DNA from: E44-bin32 sp034430615
Lineage (GTDB): Bacteria > Chloroflexota > Anaerolineae > Anaerolineales > E44-bin32
Assembly (NCBI GenBank): GCA_034430615.1
Contig: DAOUEJ010000026.1
Coordinates: forward strand, 4,820-68,819
DNA: 64,000 bases
Direction of reading: 5' to 3'
Each line of letters begins with the position of its first letter. Within the stretch, counting starts at the first letter, position 1. This document shows, one piece after another, positions 1 to 9,299 of this stretch. The notes under the pieces were generated by a model, which made no database searches, was not told the origin of the DNA, and worked only from the letters and a program-made list of their open reading frames with translations. Position numbers and translations under genes: made by a program.

Positions 1-613
1 CGGCAGCGATGCCAGCCGCAAGAGGCAAGCGCCGAGCCCAATCCGGGAGAGCGGGATGCACTGTACTTGGTACATCATAGTCATCAAGTGCCGTTTCGCT
101 TCCAATCCCCAGGTAAGGCAGGTTGTGGATCGTCAGTAGGGAAGCCACACTCGTCCACACTCCGCCCTCCTCTCTCAGCTGGCGGAGCTTGGAGACTGCT
201 GGTGCGGCATGCCAGTCGTGAGCATGAAGCAATGCGGGGTTCCACTCGTAGGCCTCACAAGCGATCAGCGCTGCGAGAGAAGTGAAGACATATTTGTCTG
301 CATCCCGAGCAGGATCGCTGTATACGCCAGGAGCCGATCGCACAGGATCGCCATCGACAAGCCAGTAGTGAACCCCCTCGTACTCAAGTTCAAATAGTTC
401 TGCTGTAACGGATCCTTCACGGTGGGGAACAGGAAAATGAGGCAGTGGTTCGAGTTGGTAATCACTACGCTTGATCGTTGAGTGCAGCGGCAAGACTACC
501 CGCGGCTCGACACCCTCCCGTATGAGCGCGCGCGGAAGCTCCCCGGCGACGTCTGCCAGCCCTCCCACTTTGGCCAATGGCGTGGCTTCAGCAGCGATGA
601 AGAGCACTTTCAC
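1..613 (-). CDS. glgA: Glycogen synthase, N-terminal part (cut by window edge)
   Basis: This is the start of a GT5 family ADP-glucose glycogen/starch synthase; about 204 codons are in the window and the rest lies beyond base 1. Translating from GTG at 613 gives the conserved N-terminal KVGGLADV loop, which binds ADP-glucose in this family, then VVLPLHS and later HAHDWHAA, a hallmark of the GT5 N-terminal Rossmann domain. The GTG overlaps the TGA stop of the upstream branching enzyme gene as GTGA, so the two are translationally coupled. In the cell it would extend alpha-1,4 glucan chains in the cytoplasm. The family assignment is firm; only the C-terminal half is unseen. Confidence 0.93.
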   Translation of the reverse strand, partial: MKVLFIAAEATPLAKVGGLADVAGELPRALIREGVEPRVVLPLHSTIKRSDYQLEPLPHFPVPHREGSVTAELFELEYEGVHYWLVDGDPVRSAPGVYSDPARDADKYVFTSLAALIACEAYEWNPALLHAHDWHAAPAVSKLRQLREEGGVWTSVASLLTIHNLPYLGIGSETALDDYDVPSTVHPALPDWARRLPLAAGIAA

Positions 614-2265
614 GCGCTGAACCACCCTGACTGAATTTCAGGGAAGATCTTATCTTTCTCCCATATCAATTCGACCGTGGGTAGGAAACCTATGCCCTTC
701 TCCAGCCCATCGAGCAGGGTATAAAACCGTTCAACGTGGCCTCGGAAGCGTTCGGACGCATATTCCCGGGCCTGCCCCGTGGTCACCAGGAAGGGCCAAT
801 CTGATGATTGCAGCAGGAGCAGCTCGCGGGCCGCCTGGTTCAACGTAATACGCTGCCATTCTTCGGGTGCAGGGAGGAACTGCAGCGCAACCTCAAAGCG
901 GGCCTCCGCAGCATGGATGATCGGCCACATCCAGCGTGTCTCATCGTTATCCCAGACGAAATGATTTCCACCGGCCCCCCAGGAGCCTTCCGGCAAATTA
1001 AGAGAGATACGCGGCGGATGATGATCCAGATACCCTATGGCGGTCTCGACTTCGACCTCCGGCATCCGGGAAAATTTCCTCAGAACTGCCTCCAACCAGG
1101 TCACGCCTTCGAACCACCAGTGTCCGAACAACTCGGTATCGAAATTGGCGCAGATCAGGCCTGGCTCACCACTCTCGCTGGCATATTTCTCGAGTTCGGT
1201 TTTCACCAAATTTACAAAGTGCTCGGCATGCATCTGGACCTTTCCTGCCGCCCAGTCAGGTTGGTAAGGTTCCTTCTGCGCCAGGTCAACACCCGATCCT
1301 GTCACTCGCCAGTACTGCAACCCTGAGAGACCATCCTTTTTATGGAATTCTCGGTAATCAAAATCACCTGGATAGCCCCAATCCGCGCTCCAAACTTGAA
1401 GCCCGGTCGTGTTGTTGCGCCCCATAACTGCAACCGAGGAAGCACCGACATAGTAAGGCTGAAAGGTTGATGCAGGCTGCTCGGGCTCCACATCGCTGAA
1501 CGGTACCAAATAGCGGCGGACCACATCTCCATATGGCCCAGAGACCTCACCAGCCGCAACGCCGACCGGGCGACCACCCTCGATCATATGGGTTTCGGCA
1601 AAGAAAAGCTCAAATCCGTTAGCTCCCAACCAATATTCCAAACCGGCCCGTACGCGCCCATCTTCTTCTCGATAGGCCGGGCGGTAGGCACATTCAGGCA
1701 GCCAGATGGCCCGTGGTTTCCGCCCGAAATGCCGTTCGTAACTGTGGACAGCCGTTGCCAGCTGCAGGTTGATCGATTCATCCTTTTCGAGCAGGGGCAG
1801 ATACCCGTGTGTGGCAGCACAGCTTATAATCTCGATCAGGCCTTGATCCTGCAATGCCTTGAAGGCCGGTACCAGATTTCGCTGGTAGGCATGCTCAAAC
1901 TGATGAAGGGTATGCCGATACCAGTCCCGGTAGAAGAGTGCCAGCTGGACGAATTCTTCCGATGCCTCGCTCTCAAAACGGGTGATGTCGTCCTCAGCGG
2001 CTTCGATCCGGTCTTTCACGAAGGTGATGAAATTCTCCTGCACATCCGCATCAGCAAGTTGCTCGAGCAGGATGGGGGTTAGCGAGAGGGTGAGCTTACA
2101 ATGGACGCCCTCATCACGCAGCCTGTTGAGGGCATCAAGAAGCGGAATGTACGTTTCAGCTGCCGCCTCATGCAGCCACTCCTCTCCATGTGGCCAGCGC
2201 CCAGCCTTACGGGCATAAGGCAGGTGGGAGTGCAAGACAAATGTAAAGGCACCTTCTGGGGTCAT
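610..2265 (-). CDS. GH57 1,4-alpha-glucan branching enzyme
   Basis: A 551-residue GH57/DUF1957 protein of the type that introduces alpha-1,6 branches into glycogen. Visible family motifs are HSHLPY near residue 12, WLPECAY with the expected nucleophile Glu191, and NFDTELFGHWW with the expected acid Asp376. This spacing resembles the characterised thermococcal GH57 branching enzymes. The reading frame extends 40 codons further upstream, but ATG at 2265 is preferred because it begins just before the conserved N-terminus and has a GAGG site upstream. It is coupled to glgA by a GTGA overlap, so synthesis and branching of storage glucan are co-expressed. Alpha-amylase activity is the main alternative for this family. 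Confidence 0.88.
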   Translation of the reverse strand: MTPEGAFTFVLHSHLPYARKAGRWPHGEEWLHEAAAETYIPLLDALNRLRDEGVHCKLTLSLTPILLEQLADADVQENFITFVKDRIEAAEDDITRFESEASEEFVQLALFYRDWYRHTLHQFEHAYQRNLVPAFKALQDQGLIEIISCAATHGYLPLLEKDESINLQLATAVHSYERHFGRKPRAIWLPECAYRPAYREEDGRVRAGLEYWLGANGFELFFAETHMIEGGRPVGVAAGEVSGPYGDVVRRYLVPFSDVEPEQPASTFQPYYVGASSVAVMGRNNTTGLQVWSADWGYPGDFDYREFHKKDGLSGLQYWRVTGSGVDLAQKEPYQPDWAAGKVQMHAEHFVNLVKTELEKYASESGEPGLICANFDTELFGHWWFEGVTWLEAVLRKFSRMPEVEVETAIGYLDHHPPRISLNLPEGSWGAGGNHFVWDNDETRWMWPIIHAAEARFEVALQFLPAPEEWQRITLNQAARELLLLQSSDWPFLVTTGQAREYASERFRGHVERFYTLLDGLEKGIGFLPTVELIWEKDKIFPEIQSGWFSA

Positions 2266-2348
2266 GATAACCTCGGGAGTTACGATTCGAATGCAGTGGT
2301 CATCCATTGTAGCAGAGAGCAGAAACTGGACAGGACAGCGGTTGGAGC

Positions 2349-2377
2349 AGCACGGGCCGCCAGTGGCGGCCCGTGCT
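2349..2377 (-). terminator. Stem-loop after etfA
   Basis: A perfect 13-bp inverted repeat (AGCACGGGCCGCC and its complement) with a 3-base loop lies 25 bases beyond the etfA stop. There is no T-run on the minus strand, so it could be a terminator or an RNA-stabilising hairpin between the acd-etf operon and the glycogen genes. Confidence 0.6.
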
Positions 2378-2401
2378 GAGTACAAGATCTATTCGTCGAG
2401 G

Positions 2402-3439
2402 CTATCTGCCCAAGCGTTCTTTGAGCGCCAGGTTAAACGCCGGGACGATGCTGTGCAGGTCGCCAACAACGCCGAACCGGGCCAGCTTGAAGATCGGGGC
2501 ATCCGGGTCTTTATTGATGGCCACTATGGTCTTCGCCGTCCGCATGCCAGCCAGGTGCTGGATCGCACCGGAAATCCCGCATGCAACGTATAAGTCTGGT
2601 GCGACGACTTTCCCCGTTTGCCCTACCTGGTGGGCGTAGGTAATGTAGGCGGCGTCTACGGCCGCTCGGCTGGCTCCGACTGCACCCCCAAGTGTGCGCG
2701 CCAGGTCCTCGATTAGCTTGAAGCCTTGTTGGGCGCGCCAGATTTCTTGTTCCTTCTCATCGGTGATACCGGCAGGCGGTTCTAGGCCAGGGTTGTTCGA
2801 TACCCCCCGTCCCCCGGATACGATTACGGCCGCATCCGTCAGGCTGACTCCACCTTCAGAAGCGGAGTAACCCATCACCTCGGTCGTGGTGGCCTTGAGC
2901 TCTACTGGAACCTTCGTAACCTCGCCTGTACGTGCTGAATCTGCTTCGGGCTTCGGGAATGCCCGGCTGCGGAGGGTGATGATCAGCGGTCGGTCACCAA
3001 CGGCGACAATCTTTGTGAGCAGCTTGCCGGCATAGATCGGCCGGGTAGCGAGGATGCGGTTGTCCTTAACTTCAATTGCGATCACATCTGGTGCCACACC
3101 CGCTTTGAGATCGACCGCGACCATCGCCGCTAGCTCGCGCGTACGGCCCGAGGTGGGCATGACCACCAAGTGCGCATCAGCAGCCACTCTCGAAAAAGCA
3201 TCTGCATACGGTTCTGGCCGGAACTCAGCCAAAGCAGTGTCTTCAACGATGTGCGCCGCATCAGCGCCGTGTGCGATAGCCGCCTTGGCCAGCGCCTCCA
3301 CCTCGGAGCCGAGAACCACTGCCAGGACAGATTGTCCGAGTTGATCAGCAACCACTCGAGCAGTTCCTACGGCTTCCCAGGATGCAGGTAGAGCTTCACC
3401 CTTGAAGTGATCGATGTAAACAAATACATTTGCAGCCAT
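2402..3439 (-). CDS. etfA: Electron transfer flavoprotein alpha subunit
   Basis: A 345-residue EtfA. The N-terminal half is an adenine-nucleotide alpha-hydrolase-like fold. The C-terminal half carries the strongly conserved FAD domain, visible as GGAVGASRAAVDA, GQTGKVVAPDLY, GISGAIQHLAGM and INKDPDAPIF. With EtfB it forms the FAD heterodimer that takes electrons from acyl-CoA dehydrogenases and passes them to the quinone pool or another acceptor. Its ATG overlaps the last base of the etfB stop (TGATG), so translation is coupled. No ETF:quinone oxidoreductase gene is seen in the window, so the final acceptor is unknown. Confidence 0.95.
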   Translation of the reverse strand: MAANVFVYIDHFKGEALPASWEAVGTARVVADQLGQSVLAVVLGSEVEALAKAAIAHGADAAHIVEDTALAEFRPEPYADAFSRVAADAHLVVMPTSGRTRELAAMVAVDLKAGVAPDVIAIEVKDNRILATRPIYAGKLLTKIVAVGDRPLIITLRSRAFPKPEADSARTGEVTKVPVELKATTTEVMGYSASEGGVSLTDAAVIVSGGRGVSNNPGLEPPAGITDEKEQEIWRAQQGFKLIEDLARTLGGAVGASRAAVDAAYITYAHQVGQTGKVVAPDLYVACGISGAIQHLAGMRTAKTIVAINKDPDAPIFKLARFGVVGDLHSIVPAFNLALKERLGR

Positions 3440-4221
3440 CAGATCACCTTCTCTTCCACTAAGCGATTGGCCAGGGCTGTTGCCTGGGCTGCGGGGGAAT
3501 CACCCTCGATGAACTCACACTGAGTGTCCACCTTGGGAGGTGCGAAGATCTCAGGCCAGGAAATGGCAGCTTGAGGACTATCTGCCAGTGCAAGATCAGA
3601 TGCCCCCCAGATCGGGATTTCCGCCCGGGAGGCCTTGCGAATGCCCATAAAGGATGGGTATCGAGGTTCGTTGATCTCCTTTACCACACTCAGCACGGCA
3701 GGGAAAGTTGCAGAAACCTGCTGCCGCCCTTCATCCAGCATACGTTCGACCACGATTTTCTTCTCGCTGGGAGCCAGCTCATCGATCTTGGCCACAAGGC
3801 TTAGCGCCGGCCAACCAAGTCGCCGGGCGACCTGCGAGCCGGTGATCCCGGTGTCGCTATCGACCGAAGCGCGGCCGAAGAAGACCAGGTCCACCTCCCC
3901 CACTTTCCTCACTCCCGCCGCGAGTACCTGGGAGACACCCAGCGAATCGAGCCCGGCAAAGGCAGGATCGCTGATCAAGACGGCCTCATCGCAGCCCATC
4001 GCTAGCGCATGCTTAAGCGCCTCTCTGGCATCTTCCGGGCCCAGGCTGAGCGCGGTGACCGTCCCCCCATGATTTTCCTTTATCTTGAGGGCCTCTTCCA
4101 CGGCGTATTCATCCCAGGGGTTGATGACAAGCGGGGCTTCACCCCACGACACTTTGCCATCTTCCACCGTGACGGTGGCGGCCGTGTCAGGCGTCTGCTT
4201 GACACATACCAAGATATTCAA
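3439..4221 (-). CDS. etfB: Electron transfer flavoprotein beta subunit
   Basis: A 260-residue EtfB, the usual family length. It begins MNILVCVKQTPD, followed by NPWDEYAVEEAL, the typical N-terminal signature, then the AMP or FAD-binding region around GRASVDSDTGITG, and ends with the FMGIRKASRAEI segment that wraps onto EtfA. It lies 68 bases after the acyl-CoA dehydrogenase and directly before etfA, so the three proteins form one functional unit. Whether this is a conventional or a bifurcating ETF cannot be settled from the sequence alone; the conventional form fits better because no bifurcating partner is adjacent. Confidence 0.95.
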   Translation of the reverse strand: MNILVCVKQTPDTAATVTVEDGKVSWGEAPLVINPWDEYAVEEALKIKENHGGTVTALSLGPEDAREALKHALAMGCDEAVLISDPAFAGLDSLGVSQVLAAGVRKVGEVDLVFFGRASVDSDTGITGSQVARRLGWPALSLVAKIDELAPSEKKIVVERMLDEGRQQVSATFPAVLSVVKEINEPRYPSFMGIRKASRAEIPIWGASDLALADSPQAAISWPEIFAPPKVDTQCEFIEGDSPAAQATALANRLVEEKVI

Positions 4222-4289
4222 AACGGCCTCCTTTATGATGTAGGGTCAACGAGATTGCATTTATGAAGCTTCTTCTAACTCCGTATCTG

Positions 4290-5510
4290 CTATCGGGATT
4301 CCTCCGTCTGCCAGTGCTCGGGATCGAACGCGGGTAATTCTGCTCTGAGCGGCCGGTCTTTGCGCTCGTCAAGTGTGTAATCGGCCTGGATCAAGGTCTG
4401 GATTTCATTACTGCCTTCGTAGATCATCGCCCCGCGTGCATTTCTCATGTAGCGTTCAACATCATACTCATCGCTGAAGCCATACGCACCATGGATTTGG
4501 ATCGCTTCCGAAGCGGCGGCAAAGGAGGCGTCGGTGGCGAAGTGCTTGGCAATCGAGGTCTCAAGTGTATTGCGCTGCCCGATGTTCTTCATCCAGCCCG
4601 CCTTCAAGTAAAGCAGACGGGCGATCTCATAATCACGCCGCATGTGGGCAATCTTCTGTTTGATCAATTGATGCTGCCCAATCCGGGCACCAAAAGCCTC
4701 GCGCTGCTTGGCATAGGCGATGCTGGCTTCCATGGCAGCACGGATCAGACCGGTTGCGCCAGCTGCGACAGTGTAACGTCCGCTGTCAAAGGCCGACATC
4801 GTGATCTTGAACCCCTCCCCCTCCTCACCAATCCGGTTGCTTGCCGGAACCTCAACATCCTGGAATGATATCCATCCCGTTGATCCGGCGCGCACACCCA
4901 GCTTGCCATGGATGTCACCCCGGGTAACCCCGGGGCGATCCAGCTCGACGATAAAAGAGGAAAGCCCTGCACTGGGTTTATTGGCTTCCGGATTCGTACG
5001 GACGGTCACCAGCGCAAGATCTGCCTTCGACGCCAACGAAATCCACATCTTCTCCCCATTCAGGATGTACACATCCCCCTTTCGTTTGCCGGTTGACTGA
5101 ATATTGGAGAAATCGGATCCAGCTCCTGGTTCGGAGAAAGCACCACATCCGAGTTTTTCACCGCTCGCAAGTGGACTCAAGAAACGGGTCTTTTGCTCTT
5201 CCGTACCCCACTGGAGCAGGGTCATGCTTGCTAACCCTGTGTGAACGGACATGACCACGCGCAGGGTCGTATCGACTGCTTCGAGCTCCTCGCACACTAG
5301 TCCGAGGGCGATGTAGTCCATCCCCTGGCCGCCATAGCGGACCGGGATGCAGATTCCCAAGATCCCCAGTTCACCCATGCGCGGAAGCACATGCGCTTCC
5401 ATCTCCTGTTTTCGGTCTGCCTCTTTAATGCTCGGGTAGACCTCCTTTGAACCGAAACCGCGCACCATCTTCTGGACCATCTCATGCTCTTGGGAGAGAC
5501 CAAAATCCAT
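4290..5510 (-). CDS. Acyl-CoA dehydrogenase
   Basis: A 406-residue FAD-dependent acyl-CoA dehydrogenase that makes trans-2-enoyl-CoA and hands electrons to the ETF encoded just downstream. Visible motifs are GAFSEPGAGSD and the LNGEKMWIS segment of the middle beta domain. The C-terminal IYEGSNEIQ holds the catalytic glutamate at the position used by short and medium chain enzymes. The frame extends upstream, but ATG at 5510 has a GGAGG site 7 bases before it and matches the family N-terminus. Substrate chain length is not readable from sequence; short-chain or branched-chain acyl-CoA, or glutaryl-CoA, are all possible. Confidence 0.92.
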   Translation of the reverse strand: MDFGLSQEHEMVQKMVRGFGSKEVYPSIKEADRKQEMEAHVLPRMGELGILGICIPVRYGGQGMDYIALGLVCEELEAVDTTLRVVMSVHTGLASMTLLQWGTEEQKTRFLSPLASGEKLGCGAFSEPGAGSDFSNIQSTGKRKGDVYILNGEKMWISLASKADLALVTVRTNPEANKPSAGLSSFIVELDRPGVTRGDIHGKLGVRAGSTGWISFQDVEVPASNRIGEEGEGFKITMSAFDSGRYTVAAGATGLIRAAMEASIAYAKQREAFGARIGQHQLIKQKIAHMRRDYEIARLLYLKAGWMKNIGQRNTLETSIAKHFATDASFAAASEAIQIHGAYGFSDEYDVERYMRNARGAMIYEGSNEIQTLIQADYTLDERKDRPLRAELPAFDPEHWQTEESR

Positions 5511-5538
5511 ACAGTTACCTCCACAGAAATCTGCCACG

Positions 5539-5567
5539 ATTATAGTGGGTCGAGAGGGGCGGGACAA
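5539..5567 (-). promoter_or_regulatory. Sigma-70-like promoter of acd-etfBA
   Basis: On the minus strand TTGTCC is followed after 17 bases by a perfect TATAAT, leaving a leader of about 22 bases before the dehydrogenase ATG. It sits in the divergent region shared with the TPR gene. Confidence 0.7.
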
Positions 5568-5621
5568 CCGGAAACATCGCACAGATTGAAATCACTTGCA
5601 GCTCCGATTTTTCCGCGTTTG

Positions 5622-5649
5622 TGTACTGGGCGGCGACGAAAGTTATAAT
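5622..5649 (+). promoter_or_regulatory. Promoter of the TPR protein gene
   Basis: A perfect TATAAT at 5644-5649 ends 17 bases before the GTG start at 5667. A weak -35 (TGTACT) lies 16 bases upstream. The leader would be only about 10 bases and would hold GAGGTG as ribosome site. Confidence 0.55.
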
Positions 5650-5666
5650 GTCCCCGAGGTGATACG

Positions 5667-7088
5667 GTGGAGAGATTTATCCAGGTGCTGCAAAGACGAT
5701 GGCTGCTGCTAGTCGCCATACTTGTCTTCTTGATCATCACCGCGCCCTCCCCCACGCCCAGGCTTCTGGTCGACGAGATCCTTGGCGCGACTATGAGTGT
5801 CGCTGCCGGACGGATCGAGCCAGGCCTGGAGCATCTCGATACTGTCCTGAGAATTCAACCCGGGCTTGACCAGGCAGCACTGGCCGCTGCCGACCTCGCA
5901 CTCGAAGCAGGCGATCCGATGCGCGCCCGGGTGTACCTACAGCAAATCCCGTTCAATCCTAAATATTTGGGAAGAACCACCTGCCTTGCTGCACGAGCGG
6001 ATTTGATCGGATTGGCCAGGCCGGGTTTGACTTGGGTGGAGTTGTTAGAGAGATGCCCGGAAGCTCATATTGAACTGGCAGTCTATGCCGCTAACCTGGC
6101 ATCACAAGAATCACCGGAGGATCTGGCACCGGTGCTCGAGGCCCTCCAGCGTGCTGGATATCCCGACTCTAATTTAGATACCCGGCTGGCCTTTCTGCAA
6201 ACCGTATCTGACCCTCTGTCAGCTGAGCCGCTTCTGCGGGCGCAAGTTCAGTCTGGAAACAGCAGTGCCCCCTTGGCTCTTGATCAACTGACCGCGATCC
6301 GGGACGCCAGCATGGAGGGCAGTCAGGCATTTATCTTCGCCCAGGTAGGCCAGGTATTTGCCCGCTATCAAGAGTGGACTCTAGCCGCCCGTGCTTTTCA
6401 GGCAGCGCTGTCGGAAGACGAATCCTATATCGAGGCGCGTGCGTATCTCGGGTTAACCTATGAGATGCTGGGTAAAGATGGTCGGTCAGAACTCGAACAA
6501 GCTGTTAGCGCAGCTCCAAACGCAGCCCTCCCACATGCGTTCCTCGCCCAGCACTGGAAACTCATAGGAGAACTCGATCGCGCTATCCGTGAGCAGGAAA
6601 TCGCCGCGCGACTGGAACCTGAAAATCCAGCGATCGCGGCAGAACTCGGTGCTTTGTACGCCCAAACTGGGGCGCACGAACTCGCCATCCAAGCTTACCA
6701 GGTCGCAACCCGTCTCGCTCCCCTGGACGCTCGGTTCTGGCGCCTCCTGGCAGAGTACTCGATCCTATACGAGACCCAGCTTGAGGAGCTTGCAATACCC
6801 GCCGCCCGCAATGCATTTGTTCTTGAAGCAGAACCTCCGGACGCAAACGCGCTGCTCGGCTACGCACACCTACTCACAGGAGATCTCATCCTGTCGCAGC
6901 GGCTGATCACCCAGGCCATCAACCGCACACCCTATAACGTCTTTAATCAGTTCGCATATGGAATGCTGCAGATCCATCAAGGCGATGCACTGGCGGGATT
7001 AGCGACGATGCGGATGGCCGCCCAAATGAAACCAGCTGATTCGATCGGCGAGTATGCGCGCCGGAGCGCGGAGAATATGCTGCGTTGA
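5667..7088 (+). CDS. Membrane-anchored TPR protein
   Basis: A 473-residue protein with one N-terminal hydrophobic helix (about residues 10-28) and then tandem tetratricopeptide-like helical repeats. Clear repeats have alanine-rich signatures such as ARAFQAALSEDESYIEARAYLGLTYE and the following units to residue about 400. No catalytic motif is visible, so it is probably a scaffold exposed outside the membrane. GTG at 5667 is preceded by GAGGTGATACG. It stands first in a plus-strand run with a lipoprotein and a tRNA-modification gene. No specific partner can be named. Confidence 0.8.
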   Translation: MERFIQVLQRRWLLLVAILVFLIITAPSPTPRLLVDEILGATMSVAAGRIEPGLEHLDTVLRIQPGLDQAALAAADLALEAGDPMRARVYLQQIPFNPKYLGRTTCLAARADLIGLARPGLTWVELLERCPEAHIELAVYAANLASQESPEDLAPVLEALQRAGYPDSNLDTRLAFLQTVSDPLSAEPLLRAQVQSGNSSAPLALDQLTAIRDASMEGSQAFIFAQVGQVFARYQEWTLAARAFQAALSEDESYIEARAYLGLTYEMLGKDGRSELEQAVSAAPNAALPHAFLAQHWKLIGELDRAIREQEIAARLEPENPAIAAELGALYAQTGAHELAIQAYQVATRLAPLDARFWRLLAEYSILYETQLEELAIPAARNAFVLEAEPPDANALLGYAHLLTGDLILSQRLITQAINRTPYNVFNQFAYGMLQIHQGDALAGLATMRMAAQMKPADSIGEYARRSAENMLR

Positions 7089-7149
7089 TCCACACTAAAC
7101 GGGCTTCAGGCCGCTATCCTCGCAGAAGGGGCCTATTCAAGCTCAGGCA

Positions 7150-7158
7150 TGCTAGAAT
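7150..7158 (+). promoter_or_regulatory. Extended -10 element, probably leaderless start
   Basis: TGCTAGAAT is an extended -10 ending 7 bases before ATG 7166. Transcription would then start at or next to that ATG, giving a leaderless mRNA. No good -35 is seen. Confidence 0.45.
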
Positions 7159-7165
7159 GCCCGAC

Positions 7166-7822
7166 ATGCATTCAGCAACCGTCATCCTACGAACGGCGAC
7201 AACCGTCCTGCTCTGGATCAGTGTCACTGCGCTCTCCTCCTGCACGGCCTTTCTCCCCCAAGTAGCACCCGGCAGCGTCCTGTTCCAGGATGACTTCTCA
7301 CGGCCAGTGAGCGGCTGGGATCGCTACCGAGATGAGATTTATGAGGCCGATTACGAGGATGGTACATACAGGATTCGAGTCATCACACCACAGACTCTGG
7401 TCTGGTCGTTGCCGGGTGTCGACCTGGAAGATGTGCGCGTAACCGTCGAAGCACGATCCATCGGTGGAAGCTCTGATAACCTATTTGGAACGATCTGCCG
7501 ATACGAGAATGCGGAGAACTACATTTTTTTCCTCGCCTCCAGCGACGGCTATGCTGGGATCGGCAGGTATATTACCGGAGAACGGATCCTGCTCACGGAT
7601 GAATCTCTGCTCCCTACGGACAGCATCAGAGCAGGTGATGCCATCAACCTCCTCTCAACTACTTGTAACTACCAATCGCTCACCCTTGAAATCAACGGTC
7701 AGGTTGTCGCGCAGACAGATGTCTATGATACCGGGTCCGGGGACATCGGCCTGCTGAGTGGGACATACGCTGTAGGGGATACCGTAATTGAATTTGATAA
7801 TTTCTCCGCAACACAGCCTTAA
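7166..7822 (+). CDS. Predicted lipoprotein, concanavalin-like fold
   Basis: About 218 residues: a signal peptide ending in the lipobox LSSC, then a beta-rich domain of the kind often annotated as LamG or DUF1080-like (FQDDFSRPVSGWDRY near the start, then alternating beta strands with many Tyr, Asp and Gly). Function is unknown; surface glycan binding is a guess from the fold. The frame is open back to TTG at 7085, overlapping the TPR gene, and another ATG is at 7157. ATG 7166 is chosen because it gives a normal signal peptide and lies at the predicted transcription start. Confidence 0.65.
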   Translation: MHSATVILRTATTVLLWISVTALSSCTAFLPQVAPGSVLFQDDFSRPVSGWDRYRDEIYEADYEDGTYRIRVITPQTLVWSLPGVDLEDVRVTVEARSIGGSSDNLFGTICRYENAENYIFFLASSDGYAGIGRYITGERILLTDESLLPTDSIRAGDAINLLSTTCNYQSLTLEINGQVVAQTDVYDTGSGDIGLLSGTYAVGDTVIEFDNFSATQP

Positions 7823-7858
7823 GGGATTTACCAATCTCGCTCGATATGGAGAGTTGTT

Positions 7859-9136
7859 GTGAAGTTCTACCTTGAGAGCATCGGCTGTCGTTTGAACCGG
7901 AGCGAGATCGAGCAGCTCGCAGACGAAATACACGCATCCGGCCATCGTATCGTCCAACATGCTGCACAGGCCGATATCGTCATCCTCAACACATGCGCAG
8001 TAACGCAGGCAGCTGTGAGCGATTCCCGCCAGCGCTGTAGACAGCTTGCAGCGGAAGGTGCGGATCGGATCGTGCTTACCGGGTGTTGGGCATCGCTTGA
8101 ACCCTCACACGCCGCCAATCTCCCCGGCATCCTGAATGTCATCCCCAATGCGTCCAAGGATAATCTTGTCCACAATTTACTTTCTCATCAGGTCATAAAA
8201 TCCGATCTGGATCTCCCCAAGCGAAACGAATTCCCAAGCACGATACGCAAAACGCGCGCCTTCATCAAGGTTCAGGACGGCTGCAATCACCATTGCTCGT
8301 TCTGCATTACTACTATCGCCAGAGGTCGGAGCCAAAGTCACCCAATACGGACTGTACTCGAGCGAGTTGCCGCGGCCAGAAAAACCGGACACAAGGAGGT
8401 TGTGCTCTGTGGCGTCCAATTGGGGGCATGGGGACACGATCTCAAGCCTCGGATGACACTTGACCAACTGCTACGAGCTCTCCTGGCGCAAACAGATATC
8501 CCTCGCTTGAGGCTATCATCGCTCGAGCCGTGGGCGCTATCACCTCAGCTGCTCGAGCTCTGGCAGGATCCCCGCCTCTGCCGGCATCTTCACCTGCCGC
8601 TTCAATCTGGTTCGGCAAGCATCCTGCGCCGGATGAGCCGCAGGATTAACCCGGTTCGATTTGAAGATAGGCTTCAGTTCGTACGAAGTCTGGTTCCGGG
8701 GATTGCGGTAACCACAGATCTCATCGTGGGATTCCCCGGGGAGAGTGAGCGTGAATTTGAGGAGAGCCTGGCATTTGTCGACCGCATGAACTTCAGTGGC
8801 GGACATGTCTTCACATATTCTGCCCGTCCAGGAACGGAGGCGTCTAAATACTCAGATCAGGTTCCCCATCCGATCAGGCGCGAACGCGGCCTTGCTATGC
8901 GGCAGATTCTCAAGGCTTCCACCCGGAGTTTTTCTGAGGCACGCGTAGGAACAATTAGCACTGTGCTCTGGGAGGGCATGGCAACACGCGATCCATCAGG
9001 CTGGAAGCTCGGAGGGTGGTCCGATGAATACTTGCGAGTCCACGCTCACCACTCAATCAAGCGCATCAACACGATCGACCATGTGCTGCTCACGGCCGTT
9101 ACGCCTGAGGGCATGCTCGGAGTAATTCAAGAGTGA
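7859..9136 (+). CDS. mtaB: MtaB-like tRNA methylthiotransferase (radical SAM)
   Basis: A 425-residue radical-SAM methylthiotransferase. The N-terminal UPF0004 domain has its three cluster cysteines in ESIGC, NTCAV and TGCWA. The radical SAM CxxxCxxC motif appears as CNHHCSFC near residue 143, followed by the family LPLQSGS and DLIVGFPGE segments. Overall layout and length fit MtaB, which adds the 2-methylthio group to threonylcarbamoyl-adenosine 37 of ANN-decoding tRNAs; MiaB is the alternative but usually has a longer C-terminal TRAM domain. GTG at 7859 is used, with GGAGAG upstream. Confidence 0.85.
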   Translation: MKFYLESIGCRLNRSEIEQLADEIHASGHRIVQHAAQADIVILNTCAVTQAAVSDSRQRCRQLAAEGADRIVLTGCWASLEPSHAANLPGILNVIPNASKDNLVHNLLSHQVIKSDLDLPKRNEFPSTIRKTRAFIKVQDGCNHHCSFCITTIARGRSQSHPIRTVLERVAAARKTGHKEVVLCGVQLGAWGHDLKPRMTLDQLLRALLAQTDIPRLRLSSLEPWALSPQLLELWQDPRLCRHLHLPLQSGSASILRRMSRRINPVRFEDRLQFVRSLVPGIAVTTDLIVGFPGESEREFEESLAFVDRMNFSGGHVFTYSARPGTEASKYSDQVPHPIRRERGLAMRQILKASTRSFSEARVGTISTVLWEGMATRDPSGWKLGGWSDEYLRVHAHHSIKRINTIDHVLLTAVTPEGMLGVIQE

Positions 9137-9287
9137 TGTCCGATCTCCAACCCTCTTCCATGATTTCTAAAGTTTTCACCCCTGGATAGCCCGACGATGT
9201 CGAATATTCAACGCGTCCCAATCCCAACACACACATATGTGGCTATGCGCAGGTATCTGCTACTTCCCCCAAGGTCGGCCACCTAGG

Positions 9288-9293
9288 TATAAT
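9288..9293 (+). promoter_or_regulatory. TATAAT box, leaderless start for yqeY
   Basis: A perfect TATAAT ends 6 bases before ATG 9300. The predicted start of transcription coincides with the start codon, and there is no Shine-Dalgarno site, so yqeY is probably translated from a leaderless mRNA. No convincing -35 is seen. Confidence 0.55.
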
Positions 9294-9299
9294 GGCGTT

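Noticed and set aside
1588..2082. 164-codon plus-strand frame opposite the GH57 branching enzyme
   Set aside because: Antisense to a gene with clear catalytic motifs; no ribosome site or recognisable fold.
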